The position numbers and the translations under genes were made by a program. Under the pieces are notes generated by a model, which was not told the origin of the DNA, did not search any database, and saw nothing but the letters and a program-made list of their open reading frames with translations. 64,000 bases of DNA from Pseudomonas sp. GM74 (GTDB lineage Bacteria; Pseudomonadota; Gammaproteobacteria; Pseudomonadales; Pseudomonadaceae), in contig NZ_AKJG01000073.1 of the NCBI RefSeq assembly GCF_000282455.1, positions 21,178 through 85,177 on the forward strand, read 5' to 3'. Shown piece by piece: positions 33,455 to 43,878 of the stretch (the first letter of the stretch is position 1; every line of letters starts with the position of its first letter).

Positions 33455-34065
33455 CCATGACGACTCTGACTCCCCGCCGTACCGCCATCCTGACCTTCAT
33501 CCGCGATCGCATCGCCGAGCACGGTCAGCCTCCGAGCCTCGCTGAAATCAGCGAGGCGTTCGGTTTCGCCTCCCGCAGCGTGGCGCGCAAGCATGTGCTG
33601 GCGCTGACCGAGGCCGGGTTTATCGAGGTCAACCCGCATCAGGCCCGGGGCATACGCCTGCTCGGGCAGCCGCCGCGTCCCGAGTTGCTGGACATCCCGG
33701 TACTTGGCCGGGTGGCGGCCGGTGCGCCGATCGGTGCCGATGCCGAGGTGCACAGCCGTTTGCTGCTCGATCCGTCGATCTTCTCGCGGGTGCCGGACTA
33801 CATGTTGCGGGTCCGGGGCGATTCGATGATCGAGGACGGCATTCTCGACGGCGATCTGGTGGGCGTGCACCGTAACCCCGAGGCGCTCAACGGCCAGATC
33901 GTCGTGGCGCGGCTCGACGGTGAAGTCACCATCAAGCGCTTCGAGCGGCTCGGCGATGTGGTTCGCCTGCTGCCGCGCAACCCGGCCTACCAGCCGATCA
34001 TTGTGAACGCCGATCAGGACCTCGCCATCGAAGGCGTGTTCTGTGGCCTGGTGAGGCAAGGCTGA
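33448..34065 (+). CDS. lexA2: LexA2-type SOS repressor
   Basis: 205 residues. The N-terminal winged helix has LTPRRTAILTFIRDRIAEHG and SLAEISEAFGFASRSVARKH. The Ala-Gly cleavage site lies in GRVAAGAPIG (about residue 89). The serine of the self-cleavage pair is in VRGDSMIEDG and the lysine in VVARLDGEVTIKRF. Start taken at 33448 (MYSMTTL), inside the operator palindrome; 33457 (MTTL) is the alternative. First gene of lexA2-imuA-imuB-dnaE2, all coupled by short overlaps. RecA-stimulated cleavage should switch on the mutagenesis genes after DNA damage. Confidence 0.92.
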   Translation: MYSMTTLTPRRTAILTFIRDRIAEHGQPPSLAEISEAFGFASRSVARKHVLALTEAGFIEVNPHQARGIRLLGQPPRPELLDIPVLGRVAAGAPIGADAEVHSRLLLDPSIFSRVPDYMLRVRGDSMIEDGILDGDLVGVHRNPEALNGQIVVARLDGEVTIKRFERLGDVVRLLPRNPAYQPIIVNADQDLAIEGVFCGLVRQG

Positions 34066-34682
34066 TGGGTGCCGTCGTTGCGCTGGATACGCTGTTCAAT
34101 GGCGGCCAGGTCTGGAAGGGCCGGCCTGCGCCACCGGCCGCCAGCCCGCAACCCACCGGGCATGCTGCACTGGACGCGGCATTGCCCAGCGGCGGCTGGC
34201 CTGAGGCGGCGCTGACGGAAATCCTGCTGGCCGGGCAGGGCGTGGGCGAGTTGCAACTGGTGTGGCCGACGCTGGCACGGCTGTCGGCGGCGGGCGAACG
34301 CATCGTGCTGGTGGCGCCGCCTTATGTGCCGTATCCCCAGGCGTGGCAGGGCGCCGGGGTCGATCTGCGTCAGCTGTCGATCATCCGGGCCAGCGAGCGC
34401 GATGCGCTGTGGGCCGCGGAGCAATGCCTGCGTTCGGGCAGTTGCGGCGCGGTGCTGTGCTGGCCGCACAAGGCCGATGACCGCGCCTTGCGCCGCTTGC
34501 AGGTGGCGGCGGAAACCGGCCAGACCCTGGCCTTCGCCTATCGCCCCCTCGGTGAAGCGATCAACCCTTCGCCGGCGGCCTTGCGCATTGCCATCGATGC
34601 CCGGCCGGCACAACTGCGCGTGCTCAAGTGCCGTGGCGGCCTGGTCCGTTCGGCACCGATTGCCTTCGCCGTGGGGCATTGA
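34065..34682 (+). CDS. imuA: ImuA, SulA/RecA-like component of the mutasome
   Basis: 205 residues, annotated in many genomes as a SulA-like cell-division inhibitor but here clearly ImuA by operon context. GHAALDAALPSGGWPEAALT and ELQLVWPTLARLSAAGERIV resemble the RecA core without a complete Walker A. LVAPPYVPYPQAWQGAGVDL and ALWAAEQCLRSGSCGAVLCW follow the family pattern. It overlaps the lexA2 stop (TGATG). ImuA supports ImuB and DnaE2 in damage-induced translesion synthesis. Confidence 0.9.
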   Translation: MGAVVALDTLFNGGQVWKGRPAPPAASPQPTGHAALDAALPSGGWPEAALTEILLAGQGVGELQLVWPTLARLSAAGERIVLVAPPYVPYPQAWQGAGVDLRQLSIIRASERDALWAAEQCLRSGSCGAVLCWPHKADDRALRRLQVAAETGQTLAFAYRPLGEAINPSPAALRIAIDARPAQLRVLKCRGGLVRSAPIAFAVGH

Positions 34683-34689
34683 GGTTGCC

Positions 34690-36105
34690 ATGCGCTGGGT
34701 CTGTATTCTTTTCCCGCAATTGGCGCTGGACGCGGTACTGCGTCAGCGCGCCGATCCCGATGAACCCCTGGCGTTGCTGACTGGCCCGGCCCAGCGCCGG
34801 GTGCTGCAGGCTGTCAACGGCGCGGCGCGGGCGCTGGGTTTGCGTCCCGGTCAGTCCATGAGCGCGGCACAGGCCTTGAGCAAAGGTTTTGTCACGGCCG
34901 AATACGACGCCGCTGAAATCGAACACTGGCAGCAGTTTCTCGCCGCCTGGGCCTATCGTTTCAGTTCCCAGGTCAGCGTGCATTACCCCCGGGCCGTGGT
35001 GTTCGAGATCGAATCCAGCCTCGGCCTCTTCGGCGCCTGGCCGCAATTCGAAGCGCTTTTGCGCCGTGAGCTCGGCGAACTGGGGTTTCGGCACCGCATC
35101 GTGGCCGCGCCCAATCCGGTGGCGGCGCGGGTGCTGGCCAACGCCTATGACGGCTTGGTGGTGCCGGACGATCAAGCCTTGCAGCATCATCTGGGGCAAA
35201 TGCCCGTTGACCGGATCGGCTTGGAAGCACCGGTCGCCACGGCCTTGTCGCGCATGGGCCTGCGCACCTTGAGCCAGGTGCAGGCGCTGCCCCGGCATAG
35301 CCTGGCCCGGCGTTTCGAGGCCCAGGTGCTCAAGCATCTGGATGCCCTGTCGGGGTTGCGGCGGCTGGCGCTGGCGTTCTACCTGCCGCCGGACCGCTTC
35401 GATGTGCGCATCGAGCTCAATTTCGATGTGCAGTCCCATCAAGCCTTGCTGTTTCCGTTGCGCCGGTTGACGGGCGATCTGTCGGCGTTCCTGTGCGGTC
35501 GCGACAGCGGCGTACAGCGTTTCGACCTGCATCTGGAACACGCCGGGTTGCCGGACACGCTGATCAAGGTCGGCCTGCTCAGCGCCGAGCGGGATGCGGC
35601 GATGCTCTTCGAACTGGCCCGAGGGCGGCTGGAGCAGGTCCAGGTCGAGGCACCGGTGCGCGGCTTTCGCTTGCGCGCCGAGGATTTGCCGACCTTCGTG
35701 CCCCAGCATCAGGCACTGTTCGACGATCGCCCGCAGCAGTCCTTGCCCTGGGAGCAATTGCGCGAACGCCTGCGTGCACGGCTGGGGGATGACGCGGTGC
35801 ATGGCTTGCGCTTCCAGGCCGATCACCGCCCCGAGTGTGCGTGGCAGGCCCGTGCCGACAGCCAGCCCTGCGCGGTGCCGGCCGCGGTGAAACGGCCGGG
35901 CTGGCTGCTGACTGAACCGCTGGCCGTGCATCAGGGCTCGGCGCGCATCCTCATGGGGCCGGAGCGTATCGAGTCCGGCTGGTGGGACGGCGACGACGTA
36001 CGCCGCGACTATTACCTGATCGAAACCCGTGCCGGCCAACAGGGCTGGGCCTACCGGGCGGTCGGTGAGGACGGCCCGCTGTGGTTGCAGGGCTGGTTCG
36101 CATGA
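34690..36105 (+). CDS. imuB: ImuB, inactive Y-family polymerase-like protein
   Basis: 471 residues. It begins [17 protein letters not shown], like other ImuB proteins, with a Y-family (DinB/UmuC) fold. Aspartate and glutamate of the polymerase active site are not in the usual DxD/SxDE contexts, as in ImuB, which is thought to be catalytically dead. The middle carries a helix-hairpin-helix-like segment ([20 protein letters not shown]). It bridges the beta clamp, ImuA and DnaE2. The stop overlaps the dnaE2 start (ATGA). Confidence 0.9.
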   Translation: MRWVCILFPQLALDAVLRQRADPDEPLALLTGPAQRRVLQAVNGAARALGLRPGQSMSAAQALSKGFVTAEYDAAEIEHWQQFLAAWAYRFSSQVSVHYPRAVVFEIESSLGLFGAWPQFEALLRRELGELGFRHRIVAAPNPVAARVLANAYDGLVVPDDQALQHHLGQMPVDRIGLEAPVATALSRMGLRTLSQVQALPRHSLARRFEAQVLKHLDALSGLRRLALAFYLPPDRFDVRIELNFDVQSHQALLFPLRRLTGDLSAFLCGRDSGVQRFDLHLEHAGLPDTLIKVGLLSAERDAAMLFELARGRLEQVQVEAPVRGFRLRAEDLPTFVPQHQALFDDRPQQSLPWEQLRERLRARLGDDAVHGLRFQADHRPECAWQARADSQPCAVPAAVKRPGWLLTEPLAVHQGSARILMGPERIESGWWDGDDVRRDYYLIETRAGQQGWAYRAVGEDGPLWLQGWFA

Positions 36106-39100
36106 GCAGCGACTATGCCGAACTGCACTGCCTGTCGAACTTCAGTTTCCAGCGCGGTGCCTCCAGTGCCCTCGAGCTGTTCCAGCGCGCGAAAAAACAG
36201 GGTTACCAAGCTCTGGCGATCACCGACGAATGCACCCTGGCGGGCATCGTGCGTGCCTGGCAAGCGGCAAAGTCCGTGGAGTTGCCGCTGATCATCGGCA
36301 GTGAAATGCGCATCGAGAACGGTCCGAAACTGGTGCTGCTGGTGGAGAGCCTCGAGGGCTATCAGGCGCTGTGCCGATTGATCACCCGTGCCCGGCGCCG
36401 CACGCAAAAAGGCCAGTATCAGGTGCTGCGTGAAGACTTCAGCGAACCTTTGCCGGGATTGCTGGCGTTGTGGGTACCGGACGCTGTCGATGCCTTTGAA
36501 CAGGGCCGGTGGCTCAAGCAGGTCTTCGCCGAGCGCCTGTGGCTGGCGGTGCAGTTGCATCGCGGTCAGGACGATGCCCAGCGTCTGGATGATCTGCTGA
36601 GCCTGGCCAGGGCGTTGCGCATTGCGGCCGTGGCCAGTGGCGATGTGCACATGCACGCTCGCGGCCGGCGCGCCTTGCAGGACACAATGACCGCGATCCG
36701 TCATCACCTGCCGGTGGCCGATGCCGGGTTGCGCCTGCATCCCAACGGCGAACGCCATCTGCGCGGCCTGGACGTGTTGCGGGCGCTTTATCCACCAGAG
36801 TTGCTGGCCGAAACGCTGAGCATCGCCCGGCGTTGCACCTTTGATCTTGGTCAGTTGCGTTACCAATACCCCCGCGAACTGGTGCCGCAAGGGCACTCGG
36901 CCACCTCGTGGCTGCGTCATTTGACCGAGGAAGGCATCGAGTGGCGCTGGCCAAAAGGGCCGAAAAGCGAAGTGCTGGTGCAGATCGACAAGGAGCTGCA
37001 ACTGATCGCGGAACTGGGCTATGAAAGCTATTTCCTGACGGTCCACGACATCGTCCGCTTTGCCCGCCAGCAACAGATTCTTTGTCAGGGTCGTGGTTCT
37101 GCCGCTAACTCGGCCGTGTGTTTTGCCCTGGGGATCACCGAAATCGATCCGGATCGCACCACGTTGCTGTTCGAGCGCTTCCTGTCCAAAGAACGTAACG
37201 AACCGCCGGACATCGACGTCGATTTCGAACATGAACGCCGCGAAGAAGTCTTGCAGTACGTGTTCCAGCATTATGGCCGGGCCCGCGCTGCGCTGACGGC
37301 GGTGGTCAGCACCTATCATGCGGCCGGTGCGGTGCGTGATGTGGCCAAGGCCTTGGGCTTGCCGTCGGACCAGATCAACGCCCTGGCCGATTGCTGTGGT
37401 CACTGGAGCGATGAAATGCCGCCCGTTGAACGCCTGCGCGAGGGCGGTTTCGACCCCGAGAGTCCGGTGCTGCACCGGGTGCTGAGCCTGACGGGGCAGT
37501 TGATCGGCTTCCCCCGGCATTTGTCCCAGCACCCCGGCGGTTTCGTGATTTCCGAGCAGCCGCTGGACAGTCTGGTGCCGGTGGAAAATGCCGCCATGGC
37601 CGAGCGCACCATCATCCAGTGGGACAAGGATGACCTCGACGCGGTCGGTTTGCTCAAGGTCGATATCCTGGCGCTGGGCATGCTCAGCGCGATTCGCCGA
37701 TGTTTCGATCTGCTGCGCCGGCACCGGGGTCTGGACCTGAGTCTGGCGACCATCCCGTCCGAGGATGCGGCCACCTACGAGATGATCGGCCGGGCCGACA
37801 CCATCGGCGTGTTCCAGATCGAGTCCCGGGCGCAGATGTCGATGTTGCCGAGGCTCAGGCCCAAGACCTTTTACGATCTGGTGATCGAGGTCGCCATCGT
37901 TCGGCCGGGGCCGATCCAGGGCGGCATGGTGCACCCGTACCTGCGGCGACGGAACAAGGAAGAGCCGGAGGCGTATCCGTCGCCGGAACTGGAAGTGGTG
38001 CTCAAGCGCACCCTCGGCGTGCCGCTGTTTCAGGAACAGGTGATGCAGATTGCCATCGTCGCCGCCGACTACAGCCCCGGCGAGGCCGACCAGCTACGCC
38101 GCTCCATGGCCGCGTGGAAACGCCACGGCGGGCTAGAACCGCACAAGGAACGGCTGGCCGCCGGCATGAAAAAAAACGGCTACACCGCCGAATTCGCCGC
38201 GCAGATCTTCGAGCAGATCAAGGGCTTTGGCAGCTACGGTTTTCCCGAGTCCCACGCGGCCAGTTTTGCCTTGCTGACCTACGCCAGTTGCTGGTTGAAA
38301 TGCCACGAGCCGGCGGCCTTCGCCTGTGCGCTGATCAACAGTTGGCCGATGGGGTTCTACAGCCCGGACCAGATTCTGCAGGACGTTCGGCGTCATCATT
38401 TGCAGGTTCGCCCGGTGGACGTGCGCGCCAGTGACTGGGATTGCAGCCTGGAGCCGATCGCCGGTGCGCAACCGGCGATTCGCATGGGGCTACGCATGAT
38501 CAAGGGCTTTCGCGAGGACGAGGCCCGACGCATCGAAGCGGCACGCTCCAAAGGCGCGTTTGCCGACATCGCCGACCTGGGCGAACGGGCGCGACTCGAT
38601 GCCCGCGCCCAGGAGCAACTGGCCGATGCCGGTGCGTTACGTGGCCTGGCCGGCGACCGGCATCGGGCACGTTGGGAAGTGGCCGGGGTACAAAAGCAGT
38701 TGGGTCTGTTCGCCGGCGTGCCGAGCCAGGAGGAGGACGCGGTGTCGTTGCCAACGCCCACCGTCGGTGAGGACCTGCAAGCCGATTACGCCAGCGTCGG
38801 CACCACCCTCGGGCCGCATCCGTTGGCCCTGTTGCGCGGTGAGTTGAAGGCCCGGCGCTGCCGCAGTTCGAAGGAGTTGCTGGACGTCGAGCATGGTCGG
38901 CCAGTCAGTGTTGCCGGGCTGGTCACCGGCCGACAACGCCCGGCCACCGCCAGCGGTGTGACCTTCGTCACCCTGGAAGACGAGTTCGGCAACGTCAACG
39001 TGGTGGTGTGGCGGGACCTGGCCGAGCGGCAGCGCCAGGTGCTGGTCGGCTCGCAGTTGCTCAAGGTCGATGGGCGTTGGGAGAAGGAGGGGGAGGTCCG

Positions 39101-39179
39101 GCATCTGATAGCCGGACGGTTGAGTGATCTGAGTTCGTTGTTGGATGGCATTACTGTGCGCAGCCGGGATTTTCACTAA
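36102..39179 (+). CDS. dnaE2: Error-prone DNA polymerase III alpha subunit DnaE2 (ImuC)
   Basis: 1025 residues. The PHP domain ([20 protein letters not shown]) is followed by the C-family polymerase core. The catalytic aspartates lie in [15 protein letters not shown] (about residue 367), with [20 protein letters not shown] just before. A helix-hairpin-helix region ([20 protein letters not shown]) and a C-terminal OB fold ([20 protein letters not shown]) complete the architecture. Start at 36102 by the ATGA overlap with imuB. It performs mutagenic translesion synthesis under LexA2 control. Confidence 0.95.
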   Translation: MSSDYAELHCLSNFSFQRGASSALELFQRAKKQGYQALAITDECTLAGIVRAWQAAKSVELPLIIGSEMRIENGPKLVLLVESLEGYQALCRLITRARRRTQKGQYQVLREDFSEPLPGLLALWVPDAVDAFEQGRWLKQVFAERLWLAVQLHRGQDDAQRLDDLLSLARALRIAAVASGDVHMHARGRRALQDTMTAIRHHLPVADAGLRLHPNGERHLRGLDVLRALYPPELLAETLSIARRCTFDLGQLRYQYPRELVPQGHSATSWLRHLTEEGIEWRWPKGPKSEVLVQIDKELQLIAELGYESYFLTVHDIVRFARQQQILCQGRGSAANSAVCFALGITEIDPDRTTLLFERFLSKERNEPPDIDVDFEHERREEVLQYVFQHYGRARAALTAVVSTYHAAGAVRDVAKALGLPSDQINALADCCGHWSDEMPPVERLREGGFDPESPVLHRVLSLTGQLIGFPRHLSQHPGGFVISEQPLDSLVPVENAAMAERTIIQWDKDDLDAVGLLKVDILALGMLSAIRRCFDLLRRHRGLDLSLATIPSEDAATYEMIGRADTIGVFQIESRAQMSMLPRLRPKTFYDLVIEVAIVRPGPIQGGMVHPYLRRRNKEEPEAYPSPELEVVLKRTLGVPLFQEQVMQIAIVAADYSPGEADQLRRSMAAWKRHGGLEPHKERLAAGMKKNGYTAEFAAQIFEQIKGFGSYGFPESHAASFALLTYASCWLKCHEPAAFACALINSWPMGFYSPDQILQDVRRHHLQVRPVDVRASDWDCSLEPIAGAQPAIRMGLRMIKGFREDEARRIEAARSKGAFADIADLGERARLDARAQEQLADAGALRGLAGDRHRARWEVAGVQKQLGLFAGVPSQEEDAVSLPTPTVGEDLQADYASVGTTLGPHPLALLRGELKARRCRSSKELLDVEHGRPVSVAGLVTGRQRPATASGVTFVTLEDEFGNVNVVVWRDLAERQRQVLVGSQLLKVDGRWEKEGEVRHLIAGRLSDLSSLLDGITVRSRDFH

Positions 39180-39189
39180 CGCTGCAACT

Positions 39190-39282
39190 CCTGTGGGAGC
39201 GAGCTTGCTCGCGATAGCGGTGTATCAGACACGTTAATATTGAATGTGCCGACGCCTTCGCGGGCAAGCCCGCTCCCACAGG
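39190..39282. repeat. REP-type repeat pair between convergent genes
   Basis: CCTGTGGGAGCGAGCTTGCT and, inverted, CCTTCGCGGGCAAGCCCGCT with CCCACAGG. Confidence 0.85.
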
Positions 39283-39299
39283 TTTTGTGCAGCAGCGGC

Positions 39300-39962
39300 T
39301 TACTTGGTCAGCGGCCAGAACCGCTCGCCGCCCCCCGGCGCATCCGTCCAGGCTTGCAACGAGCGTGTCGGCAGATCGAAGTAATCCCGCGTGCGCGCAT
39401 AGCCATGCCCGCCCATGCGTCCGATCGCATCCAGCCCCAACTGATCGATGTACAGGGTTTTCGGGTCGATCAGTTCGTCCCGCACGTGGGCCATCAGCAC
39501 TTCGCCAAAGATGATCTCCCGGGATTGGCCGATGGACAGCGCCATCATCCGCCGGCACTCCAGCGCCACCGGGGCTTCGCCGATGCGCGGGCATTTGACC
39601 GTGGTGCCGGGGATGGCGGTGAGGCCAGCGGCGGTCAGCTCATCGAAGCCGGGGGCGAAGGGCACGGCGCAGACGTTCATGGCTTCCACCAGGGCATCGC
39701 TGACGATGTTCACGGTGAATTCCTGGTTGAGCTGAATGTTGCGGGTGGTGTCCTTGGGGCTTTGGTCGCCGTAGTTTTCCACGCCCAGGGCGAGGATGGG
39801 CGGGTCGGCCGACAGTGCATTGAAAAAGCTGAACGGCGCGGCGTTGATCCGGCCTTCGCCATCGACGGTGGTGACCAGCGCAATAGGGCGGGGCACCACA
39901 CTGCCGATCAGAATCTTGTATTTGTCCCGCGGACTCAGTTGGCTGAAGTCGAAGCTTTGCAT
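39300..39962 (-). CDS. Flavin reductase-like protein (FMN-binding split barrel)
   Basis: 220 residues of the flavin reductase-like/FlaRed family: the YKILIGSVVPRPIALVTTVD segment, then NAAPFSFFNALSADPPILAL, which binds FMN, and NIVSDALVEAMNVCAVPF. The family includes reductases that feed two-component monooxygenases and proteins with FMN of unknown role. Last gene of the minus-strand unit that starts with the Pot-type transporter. The gap to the amidohydrolase upstream is 12 bases. Confidence 0.85.
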   Translation of the reverse strand: MQSFDFSQLSPRDKYKILIGSVVPRPIALVTTVDGEGRINAAPFSFFNALSADPPILALGVENYGDQSPKDTTRNIQLNQEFTVNIVSDALVEAMNVCAVPFAPGFDELTAAGLTAIPGTTVKCPRIGEAPVALECRRMMALSIGQSREIIFGEVLMAHVRDELIDPKTLYIDQLGLDAIGRMGGHGYARTRDYFDLPTRSLQAWTDAPGGGERFWPLTK

Positions 39963-39974
39963 GGGCAGAAGTCT

Positions 39975-41462
39975 CTAAAGGAGAGGGTCAATGGCGCACA
40001 GTGGCGCTTGTGCGCTGTAGTCGTCGGCGAACGGGATGGCCGGTTGGAACAGACTTTTCCAGTCCGGTTGGCCAAAGGCACGGTCGCTGTGACTGCGCAT
40101 CAGTTTTTCGAATTGGCGTTGGGCCTGGCGTTGCAGGGCGGGGTAGTCGATGCCCTCGACCTGTCCGTCCCGCATCACGCAACGGCCATCGATGTAACTG
40201 GCGATGCAATCGTCGCCGCGACCAGCCAGCACCAGATTCTTCAGCGGATCGAATAGCGGTCCCAGGTGCATCCCGCGCAGGTTGAACACGGTGATGTCGG
40301 CCTTGCACCCCGGTGCCAGCCGGCCGAGATCATCCCGGCCCAGTGCCTTGGCACCACCGAGGGTCGCGGCGTTGTACAGGTCCAGGGTGCTGGTCAGGTC
40401 GTTGCTGCCTTCCATCAATCGAGCGATGTTCAAGCCCTGGCGCATGTTGTCCAGCAAGTCCGCCGGCCAGGTGTCGGTGCCCAGGGCGAAGTTGATGCCT
40501 TTGGCCCGATAGCGCCCAAACGAATTCAGCGCCTCGCCGTCCCGGGCAAACACCACCGGGCAATGCACCAGGCTTGCGCCACCATCCACCATCCGTTGCA
40601 GATCGTCATCGCCTCGTGTGTAGATGCCATGGGGCAGCAGGCTGTGCGGGGTCAAAAGCCCAAGTTGCTGCAACCAGCCCAGAGGCGAGGTGCCGCGCAG
40701 TTGCTCGACCATCGCCACCTCGCCGAGGCCCTGGCAGCAGTGCAAACGCATTGGTGCGTTCAGTTCCCGGCTCAGCGCGGCGGTGCGTTGCAGCAGCGTC
40801 GGGGTACAAGTCTGGATGCGATCGGGCAGCAGCGCGCCGCGAATCAGGCCGTTATGTGCACCATCGAAATCCCGGAAAAACCGTTCGGCGGCATCGAGGC
40901 CGGCCATGCCCCGGGCTTCGTCCCAGTGGTGCGCCAGGGTTCCATCGGCCTGCCAGTAGCTCATGCCGCTCATGTAGCAGGGGCCGAGGTAAGTGCGCAG
41001 CCCCAGTTCGGCCGCCACGCCTGCCACTGCGGCAAATTCGTCGTAGGTCTCGGCCCACTCGCGGTAGTACATCGAGGTGATCGGCATGGCTGTGGTGATG
41101 CCGTTGCGGATCAGTTGGGTGAGGGCGTAGCGGTATTTGAAGACGTCTTCTTCGGGGCTGTAGCTTTCCCGCGATCCACGCGCCAGATACTGCGCCGACC
41201 ACATCCGGCCCATGTCGCGCTCGTCGCCGTTGTCCAGGGTCAGCACCGTGGAGTCGAGATCGCCGAGGGCATCCAGATCGATGAAACCGGGGCCGATCAG
41301 CGCGTTACCGTAATCGACCCACTGATCCACCGGCCCCGGATAACCGCGCCCGACAAACTCGATGCGCGAGCCTGAGAACACCACTTCGCCATCGCGCCAC
41401 AACACATGCCGCGTGCCGTCGAAGCCAACCACGCAACTGGCGCGCAAGCCGATGCGCTTCAC
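39975..41462 (-). CDS. Amidohydrolase family protein (chlorohydrolase/SsnA-like) lacking the usual HxH motif
   Basis: 495 residues with the composite N/C beta-sandwich and TIM-barrel of cyclic amidohydrolases. The end of strand 1, normally GxxNxHxH, reads GPGFIDLDALGDLDS here, so the first two metal-binding histidines are absent. Later motifs remain: MRLHCCQGLGE (strand-5 His), LTPHSLLPHGIYT (strand-6 His) and FALGTDTWP (strand-8 Asp). Overlaps the upstream amidohydrolase by four bases. It may have a changed metal site or a different reaction, so I do not name a substrate. Confidence 0.8.
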   Translation of the reverse strand: MKRIGLRASCVVGFDGTRHVLWRDGEVVFSGSRIEFVGRGYPGPVDQWVDYGNALIGPGFIDLDALGDLDSTVLTLDNGDERDMGRMWSAQYLARGSRESYSPEEDVFKYRYALTQLIRNGITTAMPITSMYYREWAETYDEFAAVAGVAAELGLRTYLGPCYMSGMSYWQADGTLAHHWDEARGMAGLDAAERFFRDFDGAHNGLIRGALLPDRIQTCTPTLLQRTAALSRELNAPMRLHCCQGLGEVAMVEQLRGTSPLGWLQQLGLLTPHSLLPHGIYTRGDDDLQRMVDGGASLVHCPVVFARDGEALNSFGRYRAKGINFALGTDTWPADLLDNMRQGLNIARLMEGSNDLTSTLDLYNAATLGGAKALGRDDLGRLAPGCKADITVFNLRGMHLGPLFDPLKNLVLAGRGDDCIASYIDGRCVMRDGQVEGIDYPALQRQAQRQFEKLMRSHSDRAFGQPDWKSLFQPAIPFADDYSAQAPLCAIDPLL

Positions 41463-42655
41463 AGACGGCTTTCCAGCAAACGACCGCCCGCAGCAATCAA
41501 TTGACCCGCGCGATAGACCTGACGCAGCGGCCGCGAAACCACCGCCTCACCCAGTGTTTGTACCGGCATCAGCAGGAAGTCCGCCGACTGGCCGATCTCC
41601 AGGCGATTGGCTTCGCAACCCAGCGCCTGGGCGCCGTTGACAGTCGCCGCTTCGAACGCCGCCGCGAGTTCTTCGTCCTTGTTCAAATCGAAACGGAACG
41701 CCAGCAACATAGCGCGTTCGAGCATGTCGCCGTTGCCCATGGGCGACCAGGCATCACGAATGCCGTCGGAGCCCAGGCACACATTCACGCCGGTTTCACG
41801 CAGAGCCAGGAATGGCGGTACCGCACAATCGGCGGGGGCCGAACTCATCAGCGAAATTCCCAGCGCCGACAAGCGCTCGGCCACCGGCTTGACCTGGCTC
41901 CACGGCAACATCCCCAGGCAATACGCGTGGCTGATCATCACCCGGCCCTGGCGGCTGAAACGCTCGGTGTAGTCGGCGATCAGGGCGATCTGCCACAGGC
42001 CCAGTTCACCCTTGTCGTGCAGGTGAATGTCGACGCCACGGTCGAACTCGCTGGCCAGTTTGAAGATGAAATCCAGTTGCGCGACGGGATCGTTGTCGAT
42101 GCCGCACGGGTCCAGCCCGCCGACGTTTTCCACACCCAGTGCCATGGCTTCGCGCATCAGCTCGGCGGTGCCGGGGCGGCTGATCAAACCAGTCTGCGGG
42201 AACACCACCAGTTGCAGGTCGATCAGGTCGCGGTAGTTTTCACGCAGTTGTTGCATGGCCTCGACATGCCGCAGGCCGAATTCCGGGTCGGTGTCGACGT
42301 GGCAGCGCATGGTCAGCGAGCCGCGGGCGATGCAGTTTTCCAGCAGGGCGCCGGCCCGTTGTGCAATGGGGGTGGTGACTTCGCGCAGGATGCGCCGCTC
42401 GTTGGCGATGTAGTCCTTGAGGGTCGGGCCGGCGCTGTTGGGGCGCCAGGGTTGGCCCCAGAGGGTTTTGTCCAGGTGCACATGGCTTTCCACCAGGGCG
42501 GGGGTGAGCAACTGGTTCTGGCCATCGATGTCGGTGGCGAGCAGTTCGGTGGTCGAGGCCGGGCGACGTTGGGTGAACCGGCCGTTTTCGATCAGCAGGT
42601 CTTCGGCGGGGGCGCCGTAGGGGCGCACGTTGCGCAGCCAGCGGGGTTGATTCAT
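41459..42655 (-). CDS. Cytosine deaminase-like amidohydrolase
   Basis: 398 residues. The metal site is intact: ESHVHLDKTLWG (HxH, about residue 60), GVDIHLHDKGELG (about residue 205), VMISHAYCLG (about residue 238) and CLGSDGIRDAWSP (Asp, about residue 290). This is the CodA-like branch of the amidohydrolase superfamily, acting on cyclic amidines or ureides such as cytosine, creatinine or related compounds. ATG at 42655 with GAGG seven bases upstream. Gene order suggests it works on the compound imported by the Pot-type transporter. It overlaps the second amidohydrolase by four bases. Confidence 0.87.
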   Translation of the reverse strand: MNQPRWLRNVRPYGAPAEDLLIENGRFTQRRPASTTELLATDIDGQNQLLTPALVESHVHLDKTLWGQPWRPNSAGPTLKDYIANERRILREVTTPIAQRAGALLENCIARGSLTMRCHVDTDPEFGLRHVEAMQQLRENYRDLIDLQLVVFPQTGLISRPGTAELMREAMALGVENVGGLDPCGIDNDPVAQLDFIFKLASEFDRGVDIHLHDKGELGLWQIALIADYTERFSRQGRVMISHAYCLGMLPWSQVKPVAERLSALGISLMSSAPADCAVPPFLALRETGVNVCLGSDGIRDAWSPMGNGDMLERAMLLAFRFDLNKDEELAAAFEAATVNGAQALGCEANRLEIGQSADFLLMPVQTLGEAVVSRPLRQVYRAGQLIAAGGRLLESRL

Positions 42656-42688
42656 TGCAAACCTCAAATTCAGTGTTGTGTGAGAGGG

Positions 42689-42785
42689 CCTCATCGCTGG
42701 CAAGCCAGCTCCCACAGTGATTTGTGTTGGGCACAAAATTTGTGAACACCACCAAACCCTGTGGGAGCTGGCTTGCCAGCGATGG
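42689..42785. repeat. REP-type repeat pair within the transporter/amidohydrolase unit
   Basis: CCTCATCGCTGGCAAGCCAG with CTCCCACAG and, inverted, CCTGTGGGAGCTGGCTTGCC with AGCGATG. It separates the binding-protein gene from the amidohydrolase genes. Confidence 0.85.
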
Positions 42786-42811
42786 CCGCGACTCGGTTTC
42801 AAGTCAAACAA

Positions 42812-43864
42812 TCAGCCCTTGAGCTTGGCCCAGATCCGGTCCTGCAGCTCCCGCGCCTTGTTGCTGCATTCCTTTTCCGGGCGCAGGCGCGAGGCGAATT
42901 CGTCGGGCATGTTGATGGCGTCCATCACCCGCCACTTGGCGTCGATCAGCTTGTCGCTCTGAATGCCGTTGTCGTAGGCGATGGCGTTGGACACGGCGGC
43001 GGCGTTTTCCGGTTTCATCATCCAGTCGATGAAGATCTTCGCGTTGCCGGGGTGCGGTGCGCTTTTCGGTACGGCGAAGTTGTCCTGGAACATCGCCAGG
43101 CCTTCCTTCGGATACACGTATTTGATGGTGCTCTTCTGCAAGGTGGCCCGCGCTGTAGAACCGTTCCAGTTCTGCATCATGATCACTTCACCGGAGGCCA
43201 TGCGGTCGACGGTGTTGTCCGAGCTGTACATCTTCAGGAAGGGTTTCTGTTTTTGCAGCAGTTCGAGGATGCGCTTGGCGTCCTGCGGGTTTTCGCTGCA
43301 TTCGTCGACATTCAGGTAATGACTGGCGGCGTTGATCACGCTGCTGGAGGTGTCGAGGGCGGCGAGTTGGCCTTGCAGTTCCTTGCGTGGCTCGAAGAAC
43401 TCTTTCCACGAGTCGTCCAGTTTGCCGCCGGGCACCCGGGCACTGTCATAGGAGAACCCGGTGGTGCCCCACAGGTACGGTGCCGAGAACTTGCGGCCGG
43501 GGTCGAAGCCCGGGTCGCGGAACGCCGGTTTGACGTACTGGAAGTTGGGCAGGGTCGAGGCGTCGATTTCCAGCAGCAGGTCCTGGTTGATCAGGGTACG
43601 CATGATCGATTGCGACGGCACAATCACGTCATACGCGGCGCCGCCGGCCTGCAACTTGGCCAGCAGGGTTTCATTGCTGTCATAGCCATCCATGGTGACC
43701 TTGATCCCGGTCTCCTTTTCAAACTTGGCCAACAGGTCGACCGGGTAGTAGTCGGTCCAGTTGTAGAAGAACAGTTCCTTGGGTTCGGCGGCCTGGGCAC
43801 TGAACGCGGTGACGCAACTCAGGGCCAGACCGGCTACAGCGAAACACATGCTTTTTGTTTTCAT
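42812..43864 (-). CDS. Polyamine-type ABC transporter substrate-binding protein (PotD/PotF-like)
   Basis: 350 residues. Signal peptide (MCFAVAGLALSCVTAFSAQA) followed by KELFFYNWTDYYPVDLLAKF, the classic PotD/PotF N-terminus, and YDVIVPSQSIMRTLINQDLL. DWMMKPENAAAVSNAIAYDN near the C-terminus is also family-typical. Periplasmic. Context with two amidohydrolases suggests the ligand may be a cyclic nitrogen compound and not a polyamine. ATG at 43864. The permease genes lie upstream on the same strand. Confidence 0.88.
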   Translation of the reverse strand: MKTKSMCFAVAGLALSCVTAFSAQAAEPKELFFYNWTDYYPVDLLAKFEKETGIKVTMDGYDSNETLLAKLQAGGAAYDVIVPSQSIMRTLINQDLLLEIDASTLPNFQYVKPAFRDPGFDPGRKFSAPYLWGTTGFSYDSARVPGGKLDDSWKEFFEPRKELQGQLAALDTSSSVINAASHYLNVDECSENPQDAKRILELLQKQKPFLKMYSSDNTVDRMASGEVIMMQNWNGSTARATLQKSTIKYVYPKEGLAMFQDNFAVPKSAPHPGNAKIFIDWMMKPENAAAVSNAIAYDNGIQSDKLIDAKWRVMDAINMPDEFASRLRPEKECSNKARELQDRIWAKLKG

Positions 43865-43878
43865 GCTTTGCTCCAGGA

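Noticed and set aside
33086..33460. Plus-strand 124-codon frame with a good AGGAG before its ATG, upstream of lexA2
   Set aside because: It runs through the decayed DUF971 copy and an intergenic repeat and resembles no protein. Only a very short N-terminal part could be real.
36051..37934. Minus-strand 627-codon open frame
   Set aside because: Antisense to dnaE2; long shadow frames are expected at this GC content.
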